Assembly (NCBI GenBank): GCA_016110215.1
Contig: JADWQD010000008.1
Coordinates: forward strand, 248,001 to 312,000
Reading direction: 5' to 3'
DNA length: 64,000 nucleotides
Origin: Capronia americana
Lineage: Eukaryota > Ascomycota > Eurotiomycetes > Chaetothyriales > Herpotrichiellaceae
Part shown: positions 10,834 through 20,471 of the stretch, piece by piece
Numbering within the stretch: position 1 is the first letter of the stretch
Layout: every line of letters starts with the position of its first letter
Translations under genes and position numbers: made by a program
The notes under the pieces: generated by a model
Told to the model about the DNA's origin: nothing
Seen by the model: only the letters and a program-made list of their open reading frames with translations
The model's database searches: none

Positions 10834-11341
10834 TATCGTAGACAAGTGGAGGGTCGCGTCACGAGTGCGACGTCAAGTGCATATCGAAGCAGTGGGCTGA
10901 GATGCACGAGCGGGAGGGGGCTAACGTTGGGGGGCAGTACGTCGCACAGGAAGACCACAGTCTCTGTCGCTTGTTCGAGGGGTATTCAAGTTGGCAGAAT
11001 GAGTGGGAAAGCCATGGCAGCGACGATGAAATGAAGGTGAAGCATTAAGCCAGGCTGATGCGAGCGAAAGTGAGGCAGGATGAAGCGGATGAGCATTTCC
11101 GAGATTCGAACATGACTTCAGGGGCACAGCCGAGACGAGCCTGGACGAGCCCGCAGCTCACGAGCCCAGGGCGGCGAAGCATATGCTCCCCGGGTGCAGT
11201 TAAGCTAAGCCCAATTCAGCGGCATTGAACGGAAACTGCGGTCGATCAGTCGACTTGCATCATTCACAACCTCACACCACAGTCTTGTACCTAACTTCAG
11301 CAACCACTCACGCTCACCACCTTCACCCAACTACCGTCGAG
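10834..11341. promoter_or_regulatory. divergent promoter region ERF2 / small mitochondrial protein
   Basis: 508 bp between two divergent start codons, so it must contain both promoters. No clear TATA box is visible; open frames inside are short and unconvincing. Confidence 0.5.
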
Positions 11342-11854
11342 ATGGCTTTCGTCGCAACTTTGGCTCGTCGTGCAGCTGCTCAGAGTTCTGGGTCCGGCAA
11401 GGAAGCGGTGTTGAAGAGGGGTGCCCGCCGGGATCCTGAGCTTTATGTATGCCCGTGCTCGCCGCCAGCTCATCCTACGAAGCAGATTCTGACGTCTATC
11501 AGATCCTCCTAGGTGTCATGTCCGGTGCGTTTGGACTTGCAGGCTTCTATTTCGGCCGCAAGCCTACCACCGCCACCTCAGAAGCCGAAGTCTCAGTCGC
11601 CAGCAGCTCCATGCCCTGGCAAGTCGAGCACGATGACGAGGACCATTCCAAGCACTTTAAATACCAATATCACCCCAAGGGCGACAAGAACCAGGCCCCC
11701 AAGAATGCTCCTAGTGCGTTGAACACCGTTGTCGTTCCGAATGTGACCTTACCGAAGGTATGTCTTGCCTCAAACTCGGAGCTCTACTCAAGCTAATGGC
11801 TTGTTCTAGAATATTCACGATGCTTTCAACAAGTGGGGAAAGGAGGGCTACTAA
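11342..11854 (+). CDS. small mitochondrial membrane protein, B12D/NDUFA4-like
   Basis: Three exons (11342-11446, 11503-11757, 11810-11854; introns of 56 and 52 bp), 134 residues. The N-terminus MAFVATLARRAAAQ is Arg/Ala-rich like a mitochondrial presequence. RRDPELY is followed by one hydrophobic segment (about 36-53, ILLGVMSGAFGLAGFYFG), then a hydrophilic part with PW and KYQYHP and a conserved-looking C-terminus (VVVPNVTLPK, FNKWGKEGY). The topology and the PW...Y pattern resemble the B12D / complex I MLRQ (NDUFA4) family, but similarity is weak. The gene structure itself is well supported because both splices preserve frame and end in a short coherent exon. Confidence 0.7.
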
Positions 11855-12628
11855 GAGTTTGTCACTTTGGCTACGCCTCACCAATAGCCTTTCAGGCGGA
11901 CCAGCTAGAAAAACACACGGCCGATATCATACCGTCTAAGATTGCTGCAAGTGTACATATTCTTCAGGAATGCAGCGAAGAAGAAACCACCCATCAGTTC
12001 TACCCTCCAGGAGTTTCGTGTGATTCCAGTCACCTCGCCTTCCAATATCTTAGCCTCGTTCCGGGGCATAGTAGCTCTGAGTGGATGTTTATCCTGACCA
12101 GTTCATATCACCTGCTCTTGCTTCCATGCACCTTACGGCGCACTTGTGATGCAGATTCTGCCCAAGGGATATCTTTACACCCACGCTGATACGGTTACCA
12201 GCCGCGTGTCAAATCGGTGTCCAGCGAACAACAATCTCGTCAAATCGCGGCGTAAGTCACAAATGCGTACTCTGTCGTACGAGTCTTGAATTTCAAGAGA
12301 CCACTCTCGGTCCGAATTGCCTCCTTCACTTCCTGAGGACCCCTGCCTGAAGCCGTTTGAGGGCGAAGGATCTCTATTCCATCTATTGATGTTCTCCACC
12401 TGACCTGTTAGTAACCTTGACCTTATTGACGGTTCCAGACTCGATCGTGTGGACCAAGCCCGCCCGGAGGAAGATCTCACGATGCATTCAGCTAAATCAG
12501 AAATGCGTGAGAAGTGGAAGCACGTTATGTATTGCTTCTGGCTCAAGACTGATGCTTCGGCAGATGCGTGCCACCTCGTACTTTGGAACATCACATGCCT
12601 TGCTACTATACATCTATGCCATCTGATG

Positions 12629-12882
12629 GAGGTTTTGAGGTTTTGAGGTTTTGAGGTTTTGAGGTTTTGAGGTTTTGAGGTTTTGAGGTTTTGAGGTTTT
12701 GAGGTNNNNNNNNNNNNNNNNNNNNNNNNNNNNNNNNNNNNNNNNNNNNNNNNNNNNNNNNNNNNNNNNNNNNNNNNNNNNNNNNNNNNNNNNNNNNNNN
12801 NNNNNGAGGTTTTGAGGTTTTGAGGTTTTGAGGTTTTGAGGTTTTGAGGTTTTGAGGTTTTGAGGTTTTGAGGTTTTGAGGT
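12629..12882. repeat. octanucleotide tandem repeat (GAGGTTTT)n with 100-N gap
   Basis: Perfect 8-bp unit GAGGTTTT repeated about nine times before and nine times after a run of exactly 100 Ns (12706-12805). The round N count suggests an assembly gap of unknown true length, so the array may be much longer. The plus strand is G/T-only apart from A in each unit. On the minus strand all three frames are open and read SKPQNLKT repeats, but nothing indicates translation. Confidence 0.95.
12706..12805. other. assembly gap (100 N)
   Basis: Exactly 100 Ns inside the octanucleotide array, the usual placeholder for a gap of unknown size. Confidence 0.95.
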
Positions 12883-13037
12883 GTCGTTGACTCTATTATC
12901 CGACATGCTCATAAGAGTGCTGCATAATGCGCTGATACGTTGCTTCTGTTCCGGCTTGTGCCTATCCTTATCCCCGTGCGGCGCCTTGCACCTGGTCTAC
13001 GACTTGTCTTGATACGATACATCCTCGAGAGGTGCAG

Positions 13038-13730
13038 TCAAGAACGGCTCTTGACCAACTCGCTCTGGGCAGTCGCGGTCGGGCCTCCGGCAACAGGTCT
13101 GGCATCACCAGTCACCTTCTTCTCGCCCTCGATGATATCGTGGAGGGTATCATGGTTGATGGGCTCGTTGGCATGCTTCTGGGCTTGGGCAGTTGGGCCG
13201 CCAGCAACCGGTCTGGCAGAGCCCGTGAGGCCTTTCTCGGCGTCTGTGATCTTGGAGATGATCCTACTGTCTAGTGTGCCCGTTGCTGGAGTGTTGTTGG
13301 TGGAAGCAGTACCATTTCGTTCATGCGCAAGGATAGATTGAGCGGTAGAGGTTGGACCACCTTTTATGCGTTCGCCACCGGTTGTCTTCTTCTCACCTTC
13401 TGTGATGTCGTGCAGAGTTTGAGAGTTGATGGGCTCGCCAGCGTGGGATTGGGCCTGAGCTGTTGGGCCTCCCTTGACAATTTCGTCAGATTGGGTGATT
13501 TTCTTTTCGGCGTCTGTGATCTTGGAGATGTTCTCTGAGTTGAGGACTGGGTTGGACGCCATCCTGGGAGATGTGGAATGGAAGAGTGTGGTGGAAACTG
13601 GAGTAGTGGATGAGAGTAGGTTTGTTTTCTTGAGTAGAGATCTTGCGGGAGCTGAAGAGGTAGTTGGTCTGGAGAGAGAAGTAAGAGCACAAAGGAAACG
13701 GTGAGAGAAGGACTTAAAAGGATACATCAT
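13038..13730 (-). CDS. seed maturation protein (SMP/LEA-type) domain protein
   Basis: 230 residues from the ATG at 13730, or 174 from the internal ATG at 13562 (MASNPVLNSENISK). The mature part has two tandem ~75-residue modules. Each has an ITDAEK...GGPTAQAQ half and a LHDI.EGEKK..GGPT.TAQS half, the pattern of the SMP (PF04927) family known from plant LEA proteins and many fungi. It is hydrophilic, Gly/Ala/Thr-rich and Cys-free. The extra N-terminus of the longer form is basic, Ser/Thr-rich and ends FHSTSPRMAS, closely resembling a mitochondrial presequence with cleavage site. A short intron near the start (about 48 bp, GTCCTT...CCAG) is also possible. The role is probably protection under desiccation or heat, inferred from the family. 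Confidence 0.75.
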   Translation of the reverse strand: MMYPFKSFSHRFLCALTSLSRPTTSSAPARSLLKKTNLLSSTTPVSTTLFHSTSPRMASNPVLNSENISKITDAEKKITQSDEIVKGGPTAQAQSHAGEPINSQTLHDITEGEKKTTGGERIKGGPTSTAQSILAHERNGTASTNNTPATGTLDSRIISKITDAEKGLTGSARPVAGGPTAQAQKHANEPINHDTLHDIIEGEKKVTGDARPVAGGPTATAQSELVKSRS

Positions 13731-14197
13731 TCGTGATGAAAGAGCAGGAGTTGTTACCGTGAACCGAAGGCAGGAACCTTTCACTTTCAACTGCCACACG
13801 TTGAAAATTGATTCATTGCGACACAGTTATGTATCTACTGAGCGGAGGTTTGTTACCTCGAGCCTGTCAACATTGGCTGGTTTAAGCCTGGTCCCCTAGG
13901 AGTTCCTGGACGGGCGCTGCCGATGGAGGCATCATCGATCCGAAAATATTGAATATAGATTGTAGGAACATGACGCTCTTGAGCTGTTGATCCTTGACGA
14001 CACGAAGCCGATGCGAGCCTTACAGGATCCAGCCAATCAAACGATCGCTCTCCCGATAATTAACCGAACGCATTGCGATGCCCTTTCGAACGCACTGAGA
14101 GTGGTTTGAGACAGTACCAACGAAGAAGAGCAGAAAAGGAGACGATAATATCTGCTCAAAACAACACAGTTGCAGAACAACCGGGCATGCCAGGAGG
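13731..14197. promoter_or_regulatory. divergent promoter region SMP-like / COQ4
   Basis: 467 bp between divergent starts. It must hold both promoters. No recognised motif stands out. Confidence 0.5.
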
Positions 14198-15109
14198 ATG
14201 AAGCTACCTACACTCAGCAAACAGCGGGATATTGCCCTACTGGCCTCTATCCTCCGCATTTCTCAACCGATTTGCACCAGCTGTGCTCGCTCCAAATACA
14301 GGAATCACGATCATGCACGACAACCTTCCTCGCGGCGATCCTTCTCCATCCTCAACCGACCTCCGCCAAATTATCCCGGCCATGTCCCACTCACCAGTGT
14401 CGAGCGTGTCGGTCTCGCAGTTGGAAGTGCAATCACCTCCCTGATCGACCCTTACAGGCACGATATGATTGCGGCATGCGGAGAAGCCACAGCGCAACCA
14501 TTCTTTATCTCCTGGCTGCGCAAACGAATGCTCTCGGATCCTACAGGCAGGCGTATTTTGCGAGACCGACCGCGGATAACCTCGAAGACGATGTCGCTGG
14601 AGAAGCTCCGACAATTGCCGGAGGACAGTGTTGGAAGAGTATACGCCGCATGGCTCGATAGGGAGGGAGTGACGCCAGACACAAGAGACGCAGTGAGGTA
14701 TATTGACGACGAGGAGGAGGCATATGTTATGCAGCGATATCGTGAATGCCACGATTTCTACCATGCCGTGACGGGGCTGCCAGTGTGGGTAGAGGGCGAG
14801 CTTGGATTGAAGGCATTTGAGTTTGCCAACACCGGTCTGCCCATGACTGGACTCGCTTTAGCTGCAATCGTTCGACTAAAACCACTGGAGAGGCAAAGAA
14901 TGTTCCAGATTTTCTTGCCTTGGGCGTTTGCGAACGGTTGGAAGAGTAAAGATTTGATCAACGTGTATTGGGAGGAGGAACTCGAGACCGATGTCGCGGA
15001 CTTGCGTAAGAGACTGGGCATTGAGCAGCCGCCTGACCTGAGGGCCATCAGGAAGAAACTAAGGGAAGAGCGCAAGGCTGCACAGGCTGCAAAAGAGGCA
15101 CAGATTTGA
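14198..15109 (+). CDS. coq4: ubiquinone biosynthesis protein COQ4, mitochondrial
   Basis: 303 residues, one exon, ATG at 14198. A basic, Ser/Arg-rich presequence spans about 1-50 (ends RRSFSILNRPPPNYPGH). The COQ4 core follows, with GRR at 118-120, the metal motif HDxxH-x11-E (His185, Asp186, His189, Glu201) and the WE-rich C-terminal part. COQ4 is a matrix-side inner-membrane protein that organises the coenzyme Q synthome and is reported to act in C1 decarboxylation/hydroxylation of the ring. Length and motif match the family. It is convergent with PDCD5, with only 66 bp between the stop codons. Confidence 0.93.
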   Translation: MKLPTLSKQRDIALLASILRISQPICTSCARSKYRNHDHARQPSSRRSFSILNRPPPNYPGHVPLTSVERVGLAVGSAITSLIDPYRHDMIAACGEATAQPFFISWLRKRMLSDPTGRRILRDRPRITSKTMSLEKLRQLPEDSVGRVYAAWLDREGVTPDTRDAVRYIDDEEEAYVMQRYRECHDFYHAVTGLPVWVEGELGLKAFEFANTGLPMTGLALAAIVRLKPLERQRMFQIFLPWAFANGWKSKDLINVYWEEELETDVADLRKRLGIEQPPDLRAIRKKLREERKAAQAAKEAQI

Positions 15110-15175
15110 ATACCAAAGCATGATCGTCGTGGGGTATCATATGCAAACGCTCGAAGACTTTTGTTTCGTTGCCCA

Positions 15176-15678
15176 TCAGGACTCCTTCAACAGGTCATCC
15201 AGGTCATCATCGTCCCAGCCGCCTCTTCTCACGACTTTCACACTCTCCATTGTCTGGCCGGTCTGCTTCTCGTGTTCGGAGAGACTGGCCAGCATCTCCT
15301 TGAGTTGGGTCTCGGTGACCTTCTGCCGTAGTTGACCTGACCGGGCGAGCATGATCAGTCGGTTCTCGACGTCTGTGGCGCGTGACTCTTTGACCATGCG
15401 TATCCTGCCCAAACGGTCTGCCGCTTCTGGCTCAAGGATCTGAGCAAGCATGTGCGAGCGCGCCTCTGACTCTTGTTTTCTGCGGGAAGAATTCAGCTCT
15501 GGTCGTTGCCACAACGCCGCCTGTCTAACCTTGCCTGTTCCTCCTCGCCATTGTCGCCTGACCCTCCGCCCTGCTTCTGCTTTAATTGCGCGAGACGCGC
15601 GGCGCGTATCTAGTCATCCTTAGATGGCGTCTTCAACAAAAGGCGCCAACATACCTGAGCCAAGTCGTCGTCTGCCAT
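15176..15678 (-). CDS. PDCD5/TFAR19 family DNA-binding protein
   Basis: Three exons (15678-15655, 15609-15530, 15479-15176; introns of 45 and 50 bp), 135 residues. The first exon has only eight codons (MADDDLAQ). The exon 2/3 join restores EEEQARKQESEARSHMLAQIL. The core EARSHMLAQILEPEAADRLGRI and NRLIMLARSGQ is the signature of PDCD5 three-helix proteins, followed by the acidic C-terminus WDDDDLDDLLKES. Relatives in animals modulate apoptosis and p53; fungal roles are poorly defined. The splice model is supported by continuous homologous sequence across both joins. Confidence 0.9.
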
Positions 15679-16227
15679 GGTGATCTCACAAGGTGTCGAG
15701 TTTGAGGAACATGGAAAAGTGGGATGCGGGCTTCGCAATTGCTGTGCGGGGCAGGACTGTAAATGGTCGGCATCGGCGTACTTCGTCTAGGCGCTTCAGC
15801 TAAACCGCCAGTGGCGCAAGGCAGCCAAAACAGCCCAAATCCTCAGGTTCGGCATCGGAGCAACTCCAGCAAAGGCGGCGCCAGGATTCATTATTCGCTT
15901 GCTTTCACCGGCCACTGACCGTCCTGACCGAACCTCTCGAGTACCACAGTATAATTCACTCCTTATTGTCTTACATATTGTCCACGGGGCAGCCCCAGAT
16001 TTTCTCCAAGGTCATCTAAATCTCATCTGACTTTTGCCTCTCCTGATTCTCACGTTTTACTCGCCTGTTCCGCTTCGGTGGTCGGCTGCTGCGCTTCTGG
16101 CTACAAGTCCCGTTTGCTCGCCCACGTTGCACGCCTTGTCTGCCACTAAGAAACGGGGGCTACCAGCATGCATTACACAGCAGCTGCATAAGTCAACTCA
16201 CTCCTGGCTGACTTGGACTGCGCACCT
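15679..16227. promoter_or_regulatory. divergent promoter region PDCD5 / SEC2
   Basis: 549 bp between divergent start codons; it must carry both promoters and 5' UTRs. Pyrimidine-rich stretches lie near 16020-16075. No gene is seen. Confidence 0.5.
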
Positions 16228-18351
16228 ATGAATGCGTGGGCAGTACACAGCCCCTTCTTGGGAGCTGCAACGCCTGCTCACTCGCGGTCAATATCTCTCG
16301 GGCCGCCCATGACCACCTCGCCACGGAACAACCTTTCCAAAGCACAGTCGGCTTCAAGTCTTCGAACGATGGCGACCATCGAGGATTCTCCGCCCGAGCC
16401 TCCAAGGCGACATGGCACCTCTCCGGAGACGTCCTTCCGAACCATCGCAGACCCGAGAAACGCGAGCATTTCCGACGTTTCTAGATCCGCGTCTACCCTC
16501 TCGAAACACGGCGATGTTAATCCCGAGGTCGCAGCTCTGAGTGACAAGCTCATTAGCGCCATAAACCATCAGACTACTCTTGACGATACCCTTGCGCAGA
16601 CGAGGCAGGAACTGGAAGCATCGAGAGCACGGATCGCGAAGTTAGAAGCCGAAGCAAAAGCCTACGAGGAAAGGATATCGCGAGGCGAGCTTCTACCCAA
16701 GGAGAAGCTCGATGAGGACAAAGACAGGCTCGTTGCGGAATTGGCAGAGGAGAAGAAGCAAAAGGCTCAAGTATTGCAGGAAAAGCGCGGGATAGAGTCA
16801 GAGCTGGAAACGCTGACGGCCTCGCTTTTCGACGAGGCGAACAAAATGGTCGCCTCGGCCAACAGGGACCGCGATGCTATCGAGAAGAAGAATCAACAGC
16901 TCCGCGACCAGATCAAGGATGGCGAGGCGGTCATAGCCTCCCAAACCGAACAGTTGACGGAACTGAAAACACTCATGCAACAGATTGGGCCCGCCTCCGA
17001 TTACCGCAGAGAAGTTGACTCACCTCGTGTCTCGCTTGCACCGTCAAGTCCCGGTGTGACCCGAGAAGGCAGCGACCTTGCTCGTCTCCTCGAAGCCATG
17101 AACCTGTCACCAGTCACTCTCGAGCACGGTGAGCTGGTGCCCAGTCCCTCTACACAACTTACCCATCTTGTCAAACCGCTCTGCAGGACAGATATACCGG
17201 CCTACGAAGACTTTAAAAACCTGGTACAGACATCGCACTTCCGATCTCATAATCCCTCACACGCGCCTTCCAGGGCTGGTTCTGGCTCGTATGGCGGGCT
17301 CAATGTAATGGGACTCGGATCTTTAAGCAATAGTTCTCAGCAAAACCTTTCACAGATGTCTCAGCCAGCTACCTCCAAACTCGCCAATTCGCCGAATTTG
17401 CCTGGATCATTCAGTCCCAATCCGGACCATAAGGGGCCGACACCGCTCAGGGAGACCAAGTTTTTCAAGCGCCTGTTGGTCGAGGATATTGAGCCTGCCT
17501 TGCGTCTCGACAACTCCCCGACACTTTCGTGGCTGAACAGGCGCAGCATCCTGGCAGCGCTGGGTGAGTCGACCCTGATCGTAGAACCTATTCCTGAAGC
17601 GTCAATCAAATTGTACGGCAAGTATACGCCTTGCGCTATATGCGGCGAGAATAGAAAGCAAGACGAAAACCCTCGAACCCACGCTATGCGTGTCCGAGAA
17701 GGCGAGGGCGCCACAAAGTGGTGTATATGCACCCTCTGTCTGGAAAAGGTGCGCGGAGTTGGCGACCTCGTAGCCTACATACGCATGGTCCGTGAAGGAG
17801 TGGTCAAGGTTGGGGACAAGAAAGATGAAGAGGACGCATGGGAGGAGCTTGTGCGGCTGCGAGAACGCCTGTTCTGGGCAAGAATGGCTGGTGGCGTAGT
17901 GCCCGCCTTTATCCCGACACCAAAACAAACCCCTGTGGACGGTGGGAAGATGAGCGCCGAGCTCGATCGTGCGAGAGAATATGGCAAAGAAAACACTACA
18001 CCAAGTAAAGAGTTATCGACGCCGCCAGAACAACTCGCGACAGAGTTAGACGGCCACTCTGAGCGTTCGACGCCCGGCACTGAAGAGCCCGAGGATGAAT
18101 CACAGGATGAAAAGGCCGCCCGTCTCCAGCTCCAGAATGGTCTCGATGAAAGCCTCACCACGTTCGAGAACATCCAAAACAAGAGAATCAGCCTTGGTAG
18201 TCGTCAGAACTCAACCACACCTCCTTCAACGCCATCGCCGCAAAGGGACCACGTCAAAAAGGAATCTGCTAGCGGCATCAGCTTCCCGAAGATCAACATT
18301 CCCAAGTTGCCGCAGGGATTTTGGGAAAGTCAGGTCAATACCTTGCACTAG
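16228..18351 (+). CDS. sec2: Rab guanine nucleotide exchange factor Sec2 / Rabin8-like
   Basis: 707 residues, one exon from ATG 16228. A Ser/Pro-rich N-terminus is followed by a long coiled coil (about 100-253) that contains the Rab-binding GEF core LTASLFDEANKMVA at 196-209. This is the Sec2p domain that activates the exocytic Rab Sec4/Rab8 on secretory vesicles. The C-terminal half has a compact module (about 455-530: CAICGE..., WCICTLCLEKVRGVGDLVAYIRMVREGVVK) that resembles the C-terminal domain of animal Rabin8/GRAB. Here it has two CxxC pairs (residues about 469-472 and 501-504) that could bind zinc. The last 130 residues are disordered. A role in polarised secretion at hyphal tips is inferred. 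Confidence 0.88.
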   Translation: MNAWAVHSPFLGAATPAHSRSISLGPPMTTSPRNNLSKAQSASSLRTMATIEDSPPEPPRRHGTSPETSFRTIADPRNASISDVSRSASTLSKHGDVNPEVAALSDKLISAINHQTTLDDTLAQTRQELEASRARIAKLEAEAKAYEERISRGELLPKEKLDEDKDRLVAELAEEKKQKAQVLQEKRGIESELETLTASLFDEANKMVASANRDRDAIEKKNQQLRDQIKDGEAVIASQTEQLTELKTLMQQIGPASDYRREVDSPRVSLAPSSPGVTREGSDLARLLEAMNLSPVTLEHGELVPSPSTQLTHLVKPLCRTDIPAYEDFKNLVQTSHFRSHNPSHAPSRAGSGSYGGLNVMGLGSLSNSSQQNLSQMSQPATSKLANSPNLPGSFSPNPDHKGPTPLRETKFFKRLLVEDIEPALRLDNSPTLSWLNRRSILAALGESTLIVEPIPEASIKLYGKYTPCAICGENRKQDENPRTHAMRVREGEGATKWCICTLCLEKVRGVGDLVAYIRMVREGVVKVGDKKDEEDAWEELVRLRERLFWARMAGGVVPAFIPTPKQTPVDGGKMSAELDRAREYGKENTTPSKELSTPPEQLATELDGHSERSTPGTEEPEDESQDEKAARLQLQNGLDESLTTFENIQNKRISLGSRQNSTTPPSTPSPQRDHVKKESASGISFPKINIPKLPQGFWESQVNTLH

Positions 18352-18914
18352 ACCTGGAGAGGTCAGGCAGGTGGACCTGCTATGTGTTACGTGTCGGACG
18401 ACCCCGGAAGGGGGGTTTTGTACAATAATCAAGACGCGAAGAACGAAAGACAGCCCAGGGGAAGGCTTTTTGGACGCGACTCGGCGCGAGATCAGACTCG
18501 GTTGTTTTCCAGTCGCGAACGCCTTCCACGTTAGCCTCCAGATCCTTGGGGCTGTTGCTCTTCATAGCGGAGGACTTCTGTATAACAAACGAGCGATATT
18601 GGTATTTACGGGACAGGACAGGACAGGTTCAGGTCAAAGGTTTCAAAAGTAATCTTCTCGGCCGCTCGGGCCGGAGCTAGAAGCGGTACATGAAGAAGAA
18701 TGCGGTCCAGGTCGTGTGTAGGGGGGGGGTGGACCGGAGCGCAGTCGCGAACAGGACATTATACATACATCCAAACATACATAATACAATTAATCATTCT
18801 TGAAGATAGCACCCGAGTGCATTATCTTACTTTGGACACATCGTCCCGCCAACCGCGCATGCACATGTGATTCATGCGTCCGAGTGTATGCTGTATTGTC
18901 ACAATGCCACCCGG
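18352..18914. other. intergenic between convergent genes
   Basis: 563 bp between the SEC2 and questin-oxidase-like stops, so only 3' UTRs are expected. It contains short simple repeats: GGACA-type near 18610-18630, a G-run at 18721-18729 and an ATAC-rich stretch near 18762-18785. Confidence 0.5.
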
Positions 18915-20471
18915 TCAGTTCCCGGCCCTGAGAGGATACTTCTCCCACGCCTGCTCGAAGCCGACGTTCCTGGCCCACCGGTCGCCATACTCGGGCTTCA
19001 CGCTGTCCAGCACCATCATAGCGACGCGGCGCCACATGCCTGCCTTGATTTTCCACCTCTCGTCATCAGCATCATCATCTTCACATGCGACGCCGTTTGG
19101 TGCCTGAATGCCCTCCGCGCCGTTGATGTGGCCATTGCGACCATTCGTCGAGACTTGGTTTTCGTTTTCCTTTCCGTTGTCGAACGGCCCACAAGCCTGC
19201 TCGCCGTTCTTCAGCGCGCGGATGAACTTCACGGTATGTCCGTCGTCCATATACGCCGCGGCTTCTCGGAACAAGTCTTCCCAGGGACGCAATTTGGTCT
19301 TCGCCCCCGTGCCTCCGTCGGCAGGATAATACGCGCGGATCTCGTCGACGAGCAGCCTGGGGCTCCCTCTGCTCGCGTAGAGCGCGAGATCCAAGCGGCC
19401 TTTCCATTCGATGATCCTGGCTTTCGCGGCCGGTGCAAGCCAGGGTTGTCGGAGAAACACGCTGAGAAAGACACTGCTCGTCACGGCGTGCATGTAAAAG
19501 AAGTCCATCTTGACGACGTGCGGGGGGTGTTGTGCCGCGGCGGTGAAATAGACGGCCGCGTCGATGACTTCGGCGGCGTATTCCTCCAGCATGGACTCGG
19601 CGTAAGGTGTGGGAACGCGGAATTGGGACGCGTACTGGATCATGGTCTCGGGCGCGCGGGCGAGGATGCCGTCCCGGACTTTCTGGCCGTCTTCCCACTT
19701 GACGGCGTCGAGGAGGGTCTGGTCGTCGTGGATGGCGTGCAGGAGGTGCACCAGTGTCTTTGGCTCCGTGGGTCGGGCTGCTTCGGCTGCGGCGGTGAAG
19801 AAGTCGTCCAAGTATGAGGAGTGGATGCACGCTTGGGCTAGTGCTTCGGCCACGATGGCCGGTTGCGCGAATTCAAGGCCGTACCCGAGGTGGATGAAGG
19901 GGTGGTAGTAGCCTGAGAAGAAGCGATTGAAGAGCGTGCGCGCGAGAGGGTTGTCCGAGAAGACGTACTCATTCAGCACGGCCGGGACGGAAGAGGTCGA
20001 GAGCCGGCGGGTGAAAAAGCTGAGGAAATTGCTGTAGTTGTCTGGGTTCTCCATTTGTGCTTTAAAAGATTCCGGCTCGTGGAGCTGGGAGACGATGCTC
20101 TCGTCCACGGGCGGCGGGGGTCGTTGATACTTTGCGTTCCGGTCGTATTGGTTCTGTAGGGTTTCTGCGTCGGCGCCGAGAGAAAAGGAGGCGAGGAGGT
20201 GGTGGACGATATGGTTGTGTCGGCCAATTTCGTCGAAGGTGATGTGGTGGCTTTCATGGTTGTGCTGGAGTAGGGAGGTGATCTTGTCGGCGGAGCTTTG
20301 AGAGATTGTTGGGACGTTGATGATTGCTGGCGACGATGGCGTGAGGTGGATTGTTGTTGGCGATGCCGTTGCTGTTGCCGTCGCCGTCGCAGTCGCCATG
20401 GTCTGTTCTTGCTCTTGTGCTTGTTCTTCCGGCGCTATGCTTGGAACCACTGCTCGGTTTATGTGGTTCAT
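18915..20471 (-). CDS. questin oxidase-like protein (DUF4243)
   Basis: 518 residues, single exon. A second in-frame ATG at codon 25 opens an Ala-Thr run and is an alternative start. The pattern ITFDEIGRHNHIVHHLLASFSLGA, then YDRNAKYQRPPPP, and HPFIHLGYGLEF with DMDFFYMHAVTSS-type histidines in the middle is that of the questin oxidase-like family (PF14027), which includes GedK and AflY/HypA proteins. Family members catalyse or assist Baeyer-Villiger type ring opening of anthraquinones. No polyketide synthase or other cluster gene is adjacent, so this is probably one of the non-clustered paralogs of unknown substrate. A Gly/Asn-rich insert (about 430-460) appears disordered. Confidence 0.82.
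   Translation of the reverse strand: MNHINRAVVPSIAPEEQAQEQEQTMATATATATATASPTTIHLTPSSPAIINVPTISQSSADKITSLLQHNHESHHITFDEIGRHNHIVHHLLASFSLGADAETLQNQYDRNAKYQRPPPPVDESIVSQLHEPESFKAQMENPDNYSNFLSFFTRRLSTSSVPAVLNEYVFSDNPLARTLFNRFFSGYYHPFIHLGYGLEFAQPAIVAEALAQACIHSSYLDDFFTAAAEAARPTEPKTLVHLLHAIHDDQTLLDAVKWEDGQKVRDGILARAPETMIQYASQFRVPTPYAESMLEEYAAEVIDAAVYFTAAAQHPPHVVKMDFFYMHAVTSSVFLSVFLRQPWLAPAAKARIIEWKGRLDLALYASRGSPRLLVDEIRAYYPADGGTGAKTKLRPWEDLFREAAAYMDDGHTVKFIRALKNGEQACGPFDNGKENENQVSTNGRNGHINGAEGIQAPNGVACEDDDADDERWKIKAGMWRRVAMMVLDSVKPEYGDRWARNVGFEQAWEKYPLRAGN

Larger units (their letters stand above)
11855..13037. other. intergenic region with octanucleotide array and assembly gap
   Basis: No gene is supported over about 1.2 kb. 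The main content is the TTTTGAGG-type tandem array at 12629-12882, interrupted by Ns. It separates the small mitochondrial protein gene from the SMP-like gene, which are convergent. Confidence 0.6.

Noticed and set aside
12175..12912. Minus-strand open frame of 245 codons through the octanucleotide array and Ns
   Set aside because: The array is stop-free on that strand in all frames by composition, the frame includes the N gap, and the flanking residues show no protein-like motif.
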